Positions 1 to 9,342 are shown, counted from the first letter of the stretch. The stretch: DNA of 64,000 nucleotides from Flavobacteriales bacterium (GCA_016788205.1 JAEUTA010000007.1:1-64000), one strand, 5' to 3'. Made by a program: numbers and translations. The notes: generated by a model from the sequence alone, not told the origin.

Positions 1-443
1 ACCCGTGACCGTGTAGCGGATCGTGGTGGTACCAGCATTCTCGCCGGTCACCAGGCCGCTTGCGTTCACCGTAGCGGTGGTCGTGTTGTCAGAGCTCCAG
101 CTTCCGCCGCTGCCCGTGGTGCTGAACTGCGTGGTGCTACCGTCGCAAACCGCTTGGGTGCCACTGAGCGTACCGGCGTTCGGAGCGGTAGTGACCGTGA
201 CCGTGCGTGTGGCGACAGCGTTGCTGCAACCGCCCGTGCCCGTGACCGTGTAGCGGATCGTGGTGGTACCAGCGTTCTCGCCGGTCACCAGGCCGCTTGC
301 GTTCACCGTAGCGGTGGTCGTGTTGTCAGAGCTCCAGCTTCCGCCGCTGCCCGTGGTGCTGAACTGCGCGGTGCTACCGTCGCAAACCGCTTGGGTGCCA
401 CTGAGCGTACCGGCGTTCGGAGCGGCTGTGACCGTGACTATCA
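1..443. repeat. Tandem 237-bp coding repeats
   Basis: Two copies are offset by exactly 237 bp (79 codons). Bases 2-206 match 239-443 with only a few differences, and the right-hand copy then diverges over its last ~30 bases. The left copy runs off the window edge, so more copies may follow. Near-identity at the DNA level indicates recent duplication or ongoing homogenisation of Ig-like units in the surface protein. Confidence 0.9.
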
Positions 444-1359
444 CGTTCTGCGTAGCGTTCGTTCCGCAACCATTGCTTGCGGTTACGGTGTAGGTGCCTG
501 TGGCGGCCGTTGTCGCGTTCGTGATGCTTGGCGTCGCGCCGGATACGGAGAACGAATTCGGGCCGGTCCAACCGTAGGTAATGGTGCCGGCTCCAGTGGC
601 CGAAGCGTTAAAGCTCAGGGTAGAACCTGCGCAAATGGGAGAATTGCTCGTAGCCGAGGTAATGGACGGACCTGCGACCGCAGTACCGACACACTGGCAA
701 GAGGCATTCCACGTATCGCCTGTCGTACAGGCATTGTTATCGTTGCAAGCCGTTCCAGGGAGCGCAGGTCCACCGACCACACCAAGACAATCCGTAGTGC
801 AGTTCCCGGCCTGTACCGGGGAGGACACAATGGAACCCTGACGTTCCGCCGAGGCAACGTACAGGTAGTAGTTCTTGTTCGGTGGAACCGGTGTCGTATA
901 CGCATCATTCACGATGTTCACCGACGCACAGCCCGTGAAACCGGTCATCTTGAACCCTCCGATGGGTTGAGGTGTCGTTGTGATAGGACACGAAAGACTG
1001 ATGTTCGAACCACTGTTGATGTTGAACGTGAAATATCGGAAGCCGACCCCATTGGGCGGGCTGACGATAACCCCTTCCCCATTATCCACCAAGCTGTAGC
1101 GATTGCAATCACTCGATATGGTCTCGACCACCACCGAGCCACCAGCGCTGTTGTTCCAGCGGACGGTGAACGTGCCGTTGATAAGGCCTTGCGGTGCTGG
1201 AATATCAGCCGAAGCGGACAACCTCACCTCGAACGAGTCGGCGACCGCTGTCGGATAAAGACCGATGTTCACAGTTTGGGCCGTGCCGCTAAGCCCCAGT
1301 AGCAAGGCCGCTGTCGCATGGAATTTGGGCGCAAGACGCCAGAATCGAGATTGTCGCAT
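1..1359 (-). CDS. Large secreted Ig-like repeat protein, C-terminus beyond window edge
   Basis: The reading frame is open from an ATG at 1359 to the left edge with no stop, so at least 453 residues are present and the C-terminus is missing. The N-terminus is a signal peptide (basic start, hydrophobic stretch ending in LLGLSGTAQ, probable cleavage after A). A unique region of about 250 residues follows, with several cysteines and a short segment (NDNNACTTGDTWN) like those in Bacteroidota adhesins. The rest is Ig/PKD-like: one domain with the usual ITYGWTGPNSF pattern, then units beginning APNAGTLSGTQAVCDGS that recur every 79 residues. Such proteins are normally exported through T9SS and displayed on the surface; the expected sorting domain would lie outside the window. 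The function is probably adhesion or matrix, which is inference. The opposite strand carries long but meaningless open frames here. Confidence 0.85.
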   Translation of the reverse strand, partial: MRQSRFWRLAPKFHATAALLLGLSGTAQTVNIGLYPTAVADSFEVRLSASADIPAPQGLINGTFTVRWNNSAGGSVVVETISSDCNRYSLVDNGEGVIVSPPNGVGFRYFTFNINSGSNISLSCPITTTPQPIGGFKMTGFTGCASVNIVNDAYTTPVPPNKNYYLYVASAERQGSIVSSPVQAGNCTTDCLGVVGGPALPGTACNDNNACTTGDTWNASCQCVGTAVAGPSITSATSNSPICAGSTLSFNASATGAGTITYGWTGPNSFSVSGATPSITNATTAATGTYTVTASNGCGTNATQNVIVTVTAAPNAGTLSGTQAVCDGSTAQFSTTGSGGSWSSDNTTTATVNASGLVTGENAGTTTIRYTVTGTGGCSNAVATRTVTVTTAPNAGTLSGTQAVCDGSTTQFSTTGSGGSWSSDNTTTATVNASGLVTGENAGTTTIRYTVTG

Positions 1360-1404
1360 GGTGTGGTTTCGGGGCTGTAAGATCGAATGTAAGAGGATCC
1401 TGCG

Positions 1405-3990
1405 TCAAGGCAACTGCTGAGGAAGACTGTTCGTTGGTACGAGGCCACCAATGTTGGTCAAGATGATATCCCGGTCATTCTTCGCACCGGTATACAGTAC
1501 CCGGCCGTCCAAGTTGATATCAGCCGTGTTGTAGCCATTCACCACATTGGTGGGGACCACACCTCCGATCACCTGAAGTACACGGTCGCGGTCGTTGGAT
1601 CCGCCTGTGTAGAGCACCAATCCATCACGGACCGCATCACCAGCCCACAACAATTGGACGGCGCCAGCGGCCTTGCGAGCACCTGTGCCATGGACAGCCG
1701 TGGATGCGAGCGTCAGATCGAGGAGCGGGGTCGATGCCGAGAGTGTTACCGGAGCAGCCGTCATGACGCCCAAGTGATTACGGTGCCGAAGGGCCACGTG
1801 GTAGTCCCCACCCATAACGCCGAATCGGATTGGAGAGCCGTTGGCGCCCAAGACTTGGCCAGAACGCGTGATGATACCGCTCTGTGCAGCGATCACAGTA
1901 GCGGGCGCTGAAGCAGAACGAAGCTCTACGCGCACCCAATCCACTGGCGCGTTGGTACCAGTCGTAGCAAGCAGACCCGCGCCCAAGGTCTCCCCACCGG
2001 ACCCTGGTTGTGGGAACCCCAACGCTGCGTAAGGTTCATTCAGCGGGATGAGGCCTGCCACACGCAGTGAATCGTGCATCAGGTTCGTGTTCACATCGAA
2101 AGGACCATCCAAGAACGCCTTCATATTGACCACCACCCCATTGGTCACCTCGGCGACGACCGGGACACGTGCACTTTCAGTTTGAACTGCTTCGCTCAGA
2201 ACATCCCATTCATAAAGGAAATGATACACCGTAGGGCCTTCGGTGGAACCTGTTATGGAACCCAACGTCCCGATGGCATAGGGGTATGAGACACCCGAGG
2301 TACTGCGGTGCATGTCCTGGAACACGAGTTGTGTACCACTGCTCACAGCACCGCTGTCGTAAGCGGAGATCTTATGCTGAGTACCCGCCGGGATCCGGAA
2401 ATCGAGTACCACGGTTTGAAGACCGGCACCAAGTTCCACGAGTTTCTCGGCGATCAAGTTGCCCACATTGTCCACCACCACGAAGTGTCTAACACCGACG
2501 GCGTTGGAGAAGACCTTGACGGAACGCAGTGTGAACGGTTTGTAGGCATCGAAAAGAAGCCATTGCTTTCCGTTGAAGTTGCTACCATGGGAAGCCACAT
2601 ACGATTTGCCCACGGTGGCACTTTCTTGGGCGAGGGTAGTGCGATCGCTGACCCAATAGGTGGTGCTGGCGGAAAGGACCGGCGTGGTGAACGAATTGCC
2701 CGTTCCAAGTGGAGAGCCCCCATTCTGATCCGAATACCACTGCGGTGCACTTCCCGTTGCTCCAAGCGTAGCGGCAGAAGGACCAAGGACCGTGGCGCCG
2801 GTGACCGTAGGTAGCGCTGGCTCCGCCAGAGAAGTGACCGCCAACGTGCCGGTGACCAAGCTGCCGCAAGGAGCGGAGACCGTGCACGAGTAAGAACCGG
2901 CAGTGGACACCGTGATGCTTCGTGTAGTAGCACCCGTATTCCACAAGTAGGAGAATCCCGGGGTAGCTGTCAGCGTCACCGTTCGGCCAGGGGCGACGAC
3001 AGGGCGCTTGTCAGCTTGAATGAACGCCGAACCTCCGCTATTCGCTGCACGCTGCAGCGCAAGACTGAAGGGCATGGCTGTCCAGTTGTTGGTCTCATTC
3101 TCCTCTCGGAACACGTTGGTCGGGTCCACTTCTGCCACGATCCAATAGTTGCCGTTGCACAGGTTGGGCATCAGGTTGATCCACATGCCTTCCAACCACT
3201 CGCCGTAGAGATCCGTTCGACCGGTTGAAATACCTTGATAGTCAGCACCACATGTGTACCCCCTGTACATGCCGTTATTGGGGAAGTTAGAGGTCGAGGT
3301 CAACGCCGTCCCGCTGTTCCACTCCTGGGATGTGCGGCAGTGCCCGTTCGCCGAACTCTCCCAGCAGTTGTAATAATCCATCAGGCAAAAACCGATCTTG
3401 GCACCGGTGGCAACAATGGGCCACTTCGTAGGCAAGGGCTCATTCGGGTCTTGGAGCCGAAGGGTCATGGTGGTCCAATCATCCACGTGATAGTGTCCAT
3501 GATTTGGGTGATAGGTCATCGTTCCCGTGCGAACATCGTTGAACGACATCGCCGCCCCGTTCTTGTGATATACCCGTTGATAGAGGATCTGCTTGGGCAC
3601 GGCGCCGTTCGCGCACGTGTAGTTCTGCTGTGTGGCGGATACGTATTGTGTATCGGTACCACAGATGAACGCTCGAACGCCAGCTGAATTCACCCCTCGC
3701 ACTTCGAGGTTCCCCTTGCCGATATTGGGGGTTGAACCGGAGACGCGCAGGCGCGCCGCATTGCTTCCCGTTTGGCCATACTCCGATGGACCAGGTGTAT
3801 CGGGCGCGGAACCTGCTACAGTTGAGAGGGCGCGCCAACTGATCGTCATATCAGGCAAGAGGTCACAATTGGTTTGACCAGCCGTGGCACACACGCAACT
3901 CGTCGCGTTGGTGATGCTGCACTGCCCTTGTACTTGGGACGTTGTCAGAACCGTGATGACTACTGTCAGAAGCGTAAGTATCCTACTCAT
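1405..3990 (-). CDS. Secreted lysyl-oxidase-domain protein with Ig-like and dockerin-like C-terminal regions
   Basis: The protein is 861 residues with a signal peptide (residues 1-22, cut before QCS). Residues about 45-310 match the lysyl oxidase family (copper amine oxidases that convert lysine side chains to allysine). HGHYH at 164-168 corresponds to the HxHYH copper ligands. Lys198 in GAKIGFCLMD and Tyr262 in DLYGEW align with the lysine and tyrosine that form the lysyl tyrosylquinone cofactor. Ig-like segments follow (about 325-480), then a Bacteroidota surface-protein domain ending in RHRNHLGVMTAAPVTL, and a C-terminal pair of calcium-loop-like repeats (DGLVLYTGGSNDRD and DGRVLYTGAKNDRD). 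No classic T9SS tail is obvious. The start is the ATG at 3990, just after a promoter-like element. The substrate is unknown; cross-linking of surface or matrix protein is inference. Confidence 0.85.
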   Translation of the reverse strand: MSRILTLLTVVITVLTTSQVQGQCSITNATSCVCATAGQTNCDLLPDMTISWRALSTVAGSAPDTPGPSEYGQTGSNAARLRVSGSTPNIGKGNLEVRGVNSAGVRAFICGTDTQYVSATQQNYTCANGAVPKQILYQRVYHKNGAAMSFNDVRTGTMTYHPNHGHYHVDDWTTMTLRLQDPNEPLPTKWPIVATGAKIGFCLMDYYNCWESSANGHCRTSQEWNSGTALTSTSNFPNNGMYRGYTCGADYQGISTGRTDLYGEWLEGMWINLMPNLCNGNYWIVAEVDPTNVFREENETNNWTAMPFSLALQRAANSGGSAFIQADKRPVVAPGRTVTLTATPGFSYLWNTGATTRSITVSTAGSYSCTVSAPCGSLVTGTLAVTSLAEPALPTVTGATVLGPSAATLGATGSAPQWYSDQNGGSPLGTGNSFTTPVLSASTTYWVSDRTTLAQESATVGKSYVASHGSNFNGKQWLLFDAYKPFTLRSVKVFSNAVGVRHFVVVDNVGNLIAEKLVELGAGLQTVVLDFRIPAGTQHKISAYDSGAVSSGTQLVFQDMHRSTSGVSYPYAIGTLGSITGSTEGPTVYHFLYEWDVLSEAVQTESARVPVVAEVTNGVVVNMKAFLDGPFDVNTNLMHDSLRVAGLIPLNEPYAALGFPQPGSGGETLGAGLLATTGTNAPVDWVRVELRSASAPATVIAAQSGIITRSGQVLGANGSPIRFGVMGGDYHVALRHRNHLGVMTAAPVTLSASTPLLDLTLASTAVHGTGARKAAGAVQLLWAGDAVRDGLVLYTGGSNDRDRVLQVIGGVVPTNVVNGYNTADINLDGRVLYTGAKNDRDIILTNIGGLVPTNSLPQQLP

Positions 3991-4019
3991 TCAGCAAATG
4001 GTTGTAAGGAAAAGGTGCG

Positions 4020-4027
4020 TAAAACTA
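4020..4027 (-). promoter_or_regulatory. -7-like promoter element for the lysyl oxidase gene
   Basis: Read on the minus strand this is TAGTTTTA, one base off the Bacteroidota -7 consensus TAnnTTTG. A TTG (4050-4048) lies 20 nt upstream, a permitted -33 spacing. The predicted leader is about 27 nt. The flanking 14-mer CTAGTTTTACGCAC also occurs before the epimerase gene at 18.4 kb. Confidence 0.5.
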
Positions 4028-4056
4028 GAGCCCCTGCCCGCGCAGGTCAAGCCCAG

Positions 4057-5310
4057 TTATTCCTCGACGATCAGCCGCAATACTTCGACGAACGCATGCC
4101 CCTCAAGGGTAAGAACGTAGCCTCCTGGAGCTAACCCGCTCAATACCAGTTGTTCGGATAGGCCATTCCCGCTGCCCGTTCGTACCAATGCGCCATCCAG
4201 TGAGCGCAGCACCCAACTGAAATTCGCGGCCACGCCGTTACGTACAAGCGTGGTAGTGCCACGCGCTGGATTCGGAAAAAGCTGGGCGCCTTGGCTCTGC
4301 TCCGGCTCTTCGACGCTCACCTCCTCCGTGAGACGCGCCAATCCGCCGTAGGTGGTACCTACCCAAACGGAACCATCCGCCGCGGCCATGACCGAACGGA
4401 GTTCATCATCGGGCAAACCCGAATTGGATTGGTTGAACTGAGAAAAAGACCCATCCTGCTCCACCCGCACCAAACCGGAGACTTGGGTACCACACCAAAC
4501 GCGGCGTTGTGGATCCATATCCAAACACATCAGTCCATTGGACGGGAAGGCGATGCTACTGTTCCATTGGTACCATACACCGCCTTGCGCAGGTCCTTGC
4601 TGCCGTAGCAGACCAGCTGAGGGTGTAGCCACCCAACGGTCACCGCTAACTGGATCGAAAAGCACATCATTCGCCGTGTTATCGTAGAAACCATCCGCGA
4701 ACGTGGTGAGGAAATGAACGGACCCTTCGGTGATGAAATGCAAGCCTCCATTGAAGGTGCCCAAACAGATCAATCCGTCCGGACGCACAGCTACACAACG
4801 GGTATTACTTGTATTCAGCAATAGTCCTGAATAGCTCTCCGGTGTGTTGTCATAGACATTCCATTCGCTTCCCGTGAAACAAGCGAGGCCACCTGAGGTA
4901 GCCAGCCAAACACGATCCAAATGATCCACGAACAACCCACGCGCCTCATTCTCGGGGATGGACGAGTTGATGGTGGTGTACGTGCTCCATGTGTCACCAT
5001 CCTTCTGCGCCAAGCCTTCGGTGGTGGCCACCCAAAGCCTGCCTTGTGCATCGATGTCGATGGCGTTCACGTCGTTCCCAGGCAGTCCGCTGTTCTGTTG
5101 TTGGTACACCTGCCAAGTCTCGCCATCGAAATGGCACAGGCCCCAATCTGTCCCTACCCATATCCCGCCTTCTCCATCTTCTACCAAAGCCTTTACCGTC
5201 GTGCTGGGGAGCGGACTATTATCCATGTCCCATACCTCCCATTGCTGGCTCCGTACATCGCAATACGGGACAAGGAACGCAGCAAGAACGAAGACGAGGT
5301 GCCTCATCAT
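4057..5310 (-). CDS. Secreted two-component-regulator-type beta-propeller protein with T9SS type A sorting domain
   Basis: The start is placed at the first of two tandem ATGs (5310, 5307), because the upstream gene's TGA overlaps it (ATGATGA) and a signal peptide (MMRHLVFVLAAFLVPYC) begins there. Longer upstream extension is not signal-like. The body consists of propeller repeats of the Reg_prop type: GGIWVGTDWGLCHFDG, GRLWVATTEGLAQKDG, DRVWLATSGGLACFTG and similar, about 40 residues apart. No histidine kinase follows. The last ~80 residues (AQLFPNPARGTTTL ... GLAPGGYVLTLEG) form a type A T9SS sorting domain, so the protein should be exported and anchored or released at the cell surface. It probably binds a ligand or partner; the function is unknown. 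It is translationally coupled to the gene upstream. Confidence 0.85.
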   Translation of the reverse strand: MMRHLVFVLAAFLVPYCDVRSQQWEVWDMDNSPLPSTTVKALVEDGEGGIWVGTDWGLCHFDGETWQVYQQQNSGLPGNDVNAIDIDAQGRLWVATTEGLAQKDGDTWSTYTTINSSIPENEARGLFVDHLDRVWLATSGGLACFTGSEWNVYDNTPESYSGLLLNTSNTRCVAVRPDGLICLGTFNGGLHFITEGSVHFLTTFADGFYDNTANDVLFDPVSGDRWVATPSAGLLRQQGPAQGGVWYQWNSSIAFPSNGLMCLDMDPQRRVWCGTQVSGLVRVEQDGSFSQFNQSNSGLPDDELRSVMAAADGSVWVGTTYGGLARLTEEVSVEEPEQSQGAQLFPNPARGTTTLVRNGVAANFSWVLRSLDGALVRTGSGNGLSEQLVLSGLAPGGYVLTLEGHAFVEVLRLIVEE

Positions 5311-6083
5311 AAACGTGCCGCAATGAACCAACTGAACGTTCTGACGTGATCGTTCAAGCCAACCCGCAAGCGATATATACCCGAAGCTGTTAGGGGCGCC
5401 CGAACAGGCAACTGCATCCGACCAGCGCTCGTTGCACCGGACCATGTGCCCACCACCCTACCTGTCGCATCCAGCAATTCCCAGAAGATCCGGCCTCCAT
5501 GTTCATGTTCAATGGTCAAGAACCCCATGCCGCCCACTTGGTCGTGAACGAATGACAGTTCAGTTGTTGCGTCGTGCACTGGGATGGAGGTGGTGATCCC
5601 GTAAATGATACCTGTGCTCTCCGTCCCGTTCAACGAAACATAGTAATCGCCGTTGTGCGCCGCTGTCCATGTGTCCTCGATCAACACGAAAGCACCGGGA
5701 CCACCATTCACGGCAAAATGCCCCAAGACCATCTCCTGACCAGCCGTCCACGCAGGATTGGTCGTAGCGAATCCGAAACCGGCATACGTCGCATAGGCGT
5801 ATCCGCCGGAATATTGGACATTACCGGAAAGATCCGGGTAGATGCCGCTGAACTGATTGCCACCAATGGGCGTGAAGTCAACCAGTGTAGCGGCACTCGC
5901 CTCGGGATACCGGACCGTGAACACCAACGCCGAGAATATTCCGCTGAAATCATCGTCGGCCCGCAGACGGACCTCCAAACGACCATCTTCCAATTGGGCC
6001 ATTCCAATGTCCACCAAAGGCAATTGAGCCTTTAGTTGGGAGATCGCGGCCAGCGAGAGCAACGGAAACAAGAATGCACGCAT
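5307..6083 (-). CDS. Secreted protein of unknown function with T9SS-like C-terminal fold
   Basis: The ATG at 6083 is preferred over an in-frame one at 6131 because it begins a clean signal peptide (MRAFLFPLLSLAAISQLKAQ). The mature part (about 240 residues) starts as a beta-rich domain (residues about 20-165) with tyrosine/glycine-rich strands, resembling cohesin-type or secreted sandwich domains of Bacteroidota. The last ~75 residues (IFWELLDATGRVVG ... SGIYRLRV) have the strand pattern of a diverged T9SS C-terminal domain, but without the usual LYPNP motif. The stop overlaps the start of the propeller protein, so the two are probably made together. I do not recognise a specific function. 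Confidence 0.7.
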   Translation of the reverse strand: MRAFLFPLLSLAAISQLKAQLPLVDIGMAQLEDGRLEVRLRADDDFSGIFSALVFTVRYPEASAATLVDFTPIGGNQFSGIYPDLSGNVQYSGGYAYATYAGFGFATTNPAWTAGQEMVLGHFAVNGGPGAFVLIEDTWTAAHNGDYYVSLNGTESTGIIYGITTSIPVHDATTELSFVHDQVGGMGFLTIEHEHGGRIFWELLDATGRVVGTWSGATSAGRMQLPVRAPLTASGIYRLRVGLNDHVRTFSWFIAARL

Positions 6084-6163
6084 TCGGCTAAAATACGCCA
6101 CGGAAGAACGTACGTCCATGCACGGCTGCATAGCGACCTCCCAGCACTATTCCAGGAAGTGGG

Positions 6164-7117
6164 TCAGAGTATGGAGGTCACGATGCGGTCCACCGTCATG
6201 CCCTCGGCCTCCGCCTTGTAGTTGCGTACCAATCTGTGCCGCAGGATGGGCAGGGCTACAGCCTGAACATCGGCGATATCCGGCGAGAATCGCCCACGGG
6301 CCAGTGCATGGCATTTCGCACCGATGACCAGGAATTGCGAAGCTCGTGGACCAGCACCCCAACTCACGTGATCGGTGATCATGGCAGGAGCACCACTGAT
6401 ACCTGGCCGTGTGCGCGTCGCCAGCTTCACCGCGTATTCGAGAACGTTATCGGCCACAGGGATGCGACGCACGAGGCCTTGGAAGGCGATGATCTCTTCG
6501 GCGGTAAGCACAGGCGAGATCACCGGTCGCGCATCCGCGGTGGTCGCTTTCACCACGGCCAACTCTTCCGCATACGTGGGATAATCCACCCATATATTGA
6601 ACATGAAACGGTCCAGTTGTGCCTCAGGAAGTGGGTATGTACCCTCTTGCTCAATAGGGTTCTGCGTGGCCAGCACGAAGAACGGCTCTTGCAATGCGTG
6701 CGTGGCGCCTGCAGCTGTAACCGCCTTTTCCTGCATGGCCTCCAGGAGCGCGGCCTGCGTCTTCGGAGGCGTCCGGTTGATCTCATCCGCGAGGATGATA
6801 TTGGCGAAGATGGGACCCCGAACGAAACGGAAGCGGCGGTCCTGGTCCAGGATCTCCGATCCGATGATATCGCTGGGCATCAGGTCCGGTGTGAACTGGA
6901 TGCGGTTGAACGTGAGACCCAATGCCTGGGCGACGGAGTTCACCAATAGTGTTTTAGCAAGGCCAGGAACGCCAACGAGCAAGCAATGCCCCCTGCTGAA
7001 GATGCCCAGCAACACCAGATCCACCACCTGATCCTGGCCGATGATCACTTTGTTGATCTCGGCTTTCAATCGCTGGTAACGCTCGCCGAAACGTTCTACT
7101 GCTTGTGTATCGCTCAT
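6164..7117 (-). CDS. MoxR-family AAA+ ATPase
   Basis: The protein is 317 residues, normal for the family. Walker A GVPGLAKT is at about 49-56, Walker B ILADEINRT at 108-115, followed by PPKTQAALLEAMQE, the family's hallmark. The sensor region ATQNPIEQEGTYPLPEAQLDRF is also intact. MoxR ATPases act as chaperones for metal insertion or complex assembly, usually next to VWA-domain (DUF58/BatA) genes. Here those partners are absent, and the gene instead sits 4 bp behind three peptidyl-prolyl isomerases. This suggests a role in envelope protein folding or assembly (inference from context). Confidence 0.95.
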   Translation of the reverse strand: MSDTQAVERFGERYQRLKAEINKVIIGQDQVVDLVLLGIFSRGHCLLVGVPGLAKTLLVNSVAQALGLTFNRIQFTPDLMPSDIIGSEILDQDRRFRFVRGPIFANIILADEINRTPPKTQAALLEAMQEKAVTAAGATHALQEPFFVLATQNPIEQEGTYPLPEAQLDRFMFNIWVDYPTYAEELAVVKATTADARPVISPVLTAEEIIAFQGLVRRIPVADNVLEYAVKLATRTRPGISGAPAMITDHVSWGAGPRASQFLVIGAKCHALARGRFSPDIADVQAVALPILRHRLVRNYKAEAEGMTVDRIVTSIL

Positions 7118-7121
7118 GGTT

Positions 7122-8489
7122 CTATCGATCGCGTGTCAACTCCGGTCGGTTCCAACCATGTTGGAACGGACAAGTGACATAATCCTCGTTCAATCGGACG
7201 TGCGTAGCCTCAACGTGATCCTTCACCCATTGATCGACGGCTTCAGCGCGCATCTTGCCTTCTGCGGCTTGTTGGATCATCCGGTAATCGTCTTTCATAT
7301 TGGCCCGGTGTGGTGCACTACGAGCGATAAGGTGAAGTATGCGATAAGCCTTGGAGCCGTCCTGGAGGACTACGAGCTGCGGCTCGCTGATGGCTCCCGG
7401 CGTCAACTTGTCCAATACGAAGAACGCCTGCTGGTCCAGCGCGCTCATGTCCCAACGGGCTGAGTTACTCGATGGCTCGATGACAACGCCATTGGCTCCC
7501 TTGCTTTCTTCGTCGTTGGAAAACTCCATGGCAGCTGCTCCAAAAGTGGTCTTCCCATCAGCGATGACCTTGGAAAGACTGTCCAGCAAGAACCGCTCAG
7601 AAGCCAGTTCGGCGGAGCCGATCTGCGGACGCATGAGCACGTGCCGGGCATTGTAATGTTCCCCGCGACGCTGCACCATTTGCATGAAATGATAACCATA
7701 CTGGGTCTTGAAGACCTGGCTCACCTCTCCCTCCTTCAAACTCATCGCCACGGCATCGAACTCGGGCACCATGGTCCCCAGTGGTACCATGCCGAGTTCA
7801 CCGCACTCCTCTGCAGATGCCTTATCCTCCGAATACAGAATGGCTATCGTGCACATGTCCTTCTCACCCTTGAGCACGTTCTCCCTGAACTCCTCCATCT
7901 TGCGCCGCACGCGTCGTTCCTCCGCTTCACTCGCTTTGGGTATGCGTAAGATGATGGCGTACTCCACTTCAGCATTGATCAAGGGAACACTATCCTGCGG
8001 TATGCTGTTATAGAACCGCTGCACATCGCGCGGCGTAATGCGGATATCGGCCGTGACTTTCTGCTGCATGTTCTGAACCATCAACTGGTCCTCGATCTGT
8101 TCACGGAAGTCGGCCTTGATCTCCGTGACCGATTTGCCATAGAACTCCTCCAACTTGCTTTCCCCTCCCAACTGGGCGGCGAAGTATCGTATACGCCGAT
8201 CCAGTTCCGAGTCTACTTGGGCCTGGTCCACCACAACGCTATCTATACGGCCCTGTTCGATGAGGAGTTTCTCATACAGGATATCCTCCAACTGACCGCA
8301 CAGACCAGTACGATCCATGGGCGCACCATTCTGACGGGCTTGTTCGGAACGCGTTGATAGCTCCGAATGAAATACGGCTTCGCGACCCACTACAGCGATC
8401 ACCCGATCGATGACGATGCCCGCAGGCTGGGCCGCTCCCGCGATCGGGAACAACAGGAGGAGGAGACTATGGAGCGAAGGTTTCCACAT
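7122..8489 (-). CDS. SurA-like periplasmic peptidyl-prolyl cis-trans isomerase
   Basis: The protein is 455 residues with a signal peptide (LLLLLFPIAGAAQ). The N-terminal SurA chaperone-like helical region (IDRVIAVVGREAVFHSEL, about 28-45) is followed by two parvulin-type rotamase regions. The first has YSEDKASAEECGELG and YGYHFMQMVQRRG; the second starts about ARHVLMRPQI and is more diverged. SurA proteins escort outer-membrane barrels and speed proline isomerisation in the periplasm. It is the third of three tandem isomerase genes: its start overlaps the previous gene by 23 bp and moxR follows after 4 bp. Confidence 0.93.
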   Translation of the reverse strand: MWKPSLHSLLLLLFPIAGAAQPAGIVIDRVIAVVGREAVFHSELSTRSEQARQNGAPMDRTGLCGQLEDILYEKLLIEQGRIDSVVVDQAQVDSELDRRIRYFAAQLGGESKLEEFYGKSVTEIKADFREQIEDQLMVQNMQQKVTADIRITPRDVQRFYNSIPQDSVPLINAEVEYAIILRIPKASEAEERRVRRKMEEFRENVLKGEKDMCTIAILYSEDKASAEECGELGMVPLGTMVPEFDAVAMSLKEGEVSQVFKTQYGYHFMQMVQRRGEHYNARHVLMRPQIGSAELASERFLLDSLSKVIADGKTTFGAAAMEFSNDEESKGANGVVIEPSSNSARWDMSALDQQAFFVLDKLTPGAISEPQLVVLQDGSKAYRILHLIARSAPHRANMKDDYRMIQQAAEGKMRAEAVDQWVKDHVEATHVRLNEDYVTCPFQHGWNRPELTRDR

Positions 8490-9342
8490 CCTGATTCTTC
8501 TGTGCTTGTTCGTACACGCTTCGACGCATGTCCGCGATGAGCTTCAATTTCCGTTGGTTCAACAAGATGGCGCGAATATCGGGCCTTACCAGCTCCAGCG
8601 GTGATACACTGTTCCGCGAGCGATGTTCCAAGACTTCCACGAACCAGGCCGAGGTCCCATCCACGAGCACGACTTTACCGTCCGAAACGATCACGTCCTG
8701 GACCGCATCCTGTTGCACTTCAGCCTTCAATTCCGATGCCGGTATCCAGGAAGAGCTGCGATCAATGATGGCGACACCGCGTTGCGCCAGCCAGACCTCC
8801 ACTTCACGAAGTTCCTCCCCACCACCGCTGATGAAGCGCTGTTCCATGCGCCTGATCACGCGCCTATCCGCTTCATTCACCTTGAACCACCGTGCCCGGA
8901 TCATATCATCCTTCAGTTCGAAATCCGTTCTGTGCGCCTCGTAATACGCTTCGATCTCCGCACCGGTGACAGCGGTGTCCAATTTCTGATCCACCAAGGC
9001 CTGCTCGTAGTTGAAGATCACCAAAGACCGCCTGTAATCCTCGATCTGCGCTTCCATGTCCATGCCCTGGTCAGGCTGATTCAGTTCAGCGGTGTGAAGG
9101 ACCACTTGCTGGTGCATCCAGGAATCGATGTACTGTTGGGCGAACGCAGCACTATCCTTCGGTGTTGCATCGACCGGTATCACCTGCCTAAGATCGCTCC
9201 AATGCAGCACCTGATCGAAGGCACGCGCAATGGGTCTGTCCAAGCCGTCGTCCGGGGCCGCACACGCGTAGAACGAGGTCGCCACCGCTGCGGTCACGCG
9301 CATGTGCCGCAACAAGTCCTTGGAACGACCCGGACCGATCAC
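8467..9342 (-). CDS. Putative lipoprotein of the SurA/PpiC chaperone family lacking an obvious rotamase core
   Basis: The protein is 291 residues. The start is a GTG at 9342 that overlaps the previous stop (GTGA); an internal ATG at 9303 is possible. The N-terminus (ATSFYAC) suggests a lipobox at Cys27, so it is probably tethered to a membrane. The body is helical and charged, resembling the chaperone domain of SurA/PpiD (QALVDQKLDTAVTGAEIEAYYEAHRTDF, about 122-148, split here by the helix break). A weak PPIase-like tail lacks the usual GYH motif. Between two clear isomerases, it is probably a non-catalytic or diverged partner in the same folding pathway. Confidence 0.8.
   Translation of the reverse strand: MIGPGRSKDLLRHMRVTAAVATSFYACAAPDDGLDRPIARAFDQVLHWSDLRQVIPVDATPKDSAAFAQQYIDSWMHQQVVLHTAELNQPDQGMDMEAQIEDYRRSLVIFNYEQALVDQKLDTAVTGAEIEAYYEAHRTDFELKDDMIRARWFKVNEADRRVIRRMEQRFISGGGEELREVEVWLAQRGVAIIDRSSSWIPASELKAEVQQDAVQDVIVSDGKVVLVDGTSAWFVEVLEHRSRNSVSPLELVRPDIRAILLNQRKLKLIADMRRSVYEQAQKNQDVETFAP

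Noticed and set aside
154..1302. 382-residue open frame on the plus strand
   Set aside because: It is Arg/Gly/Ala-rich with no recognisable domain, and it is antisense to the repeat protein whose frame shows a signal peptide and Ig-like units.
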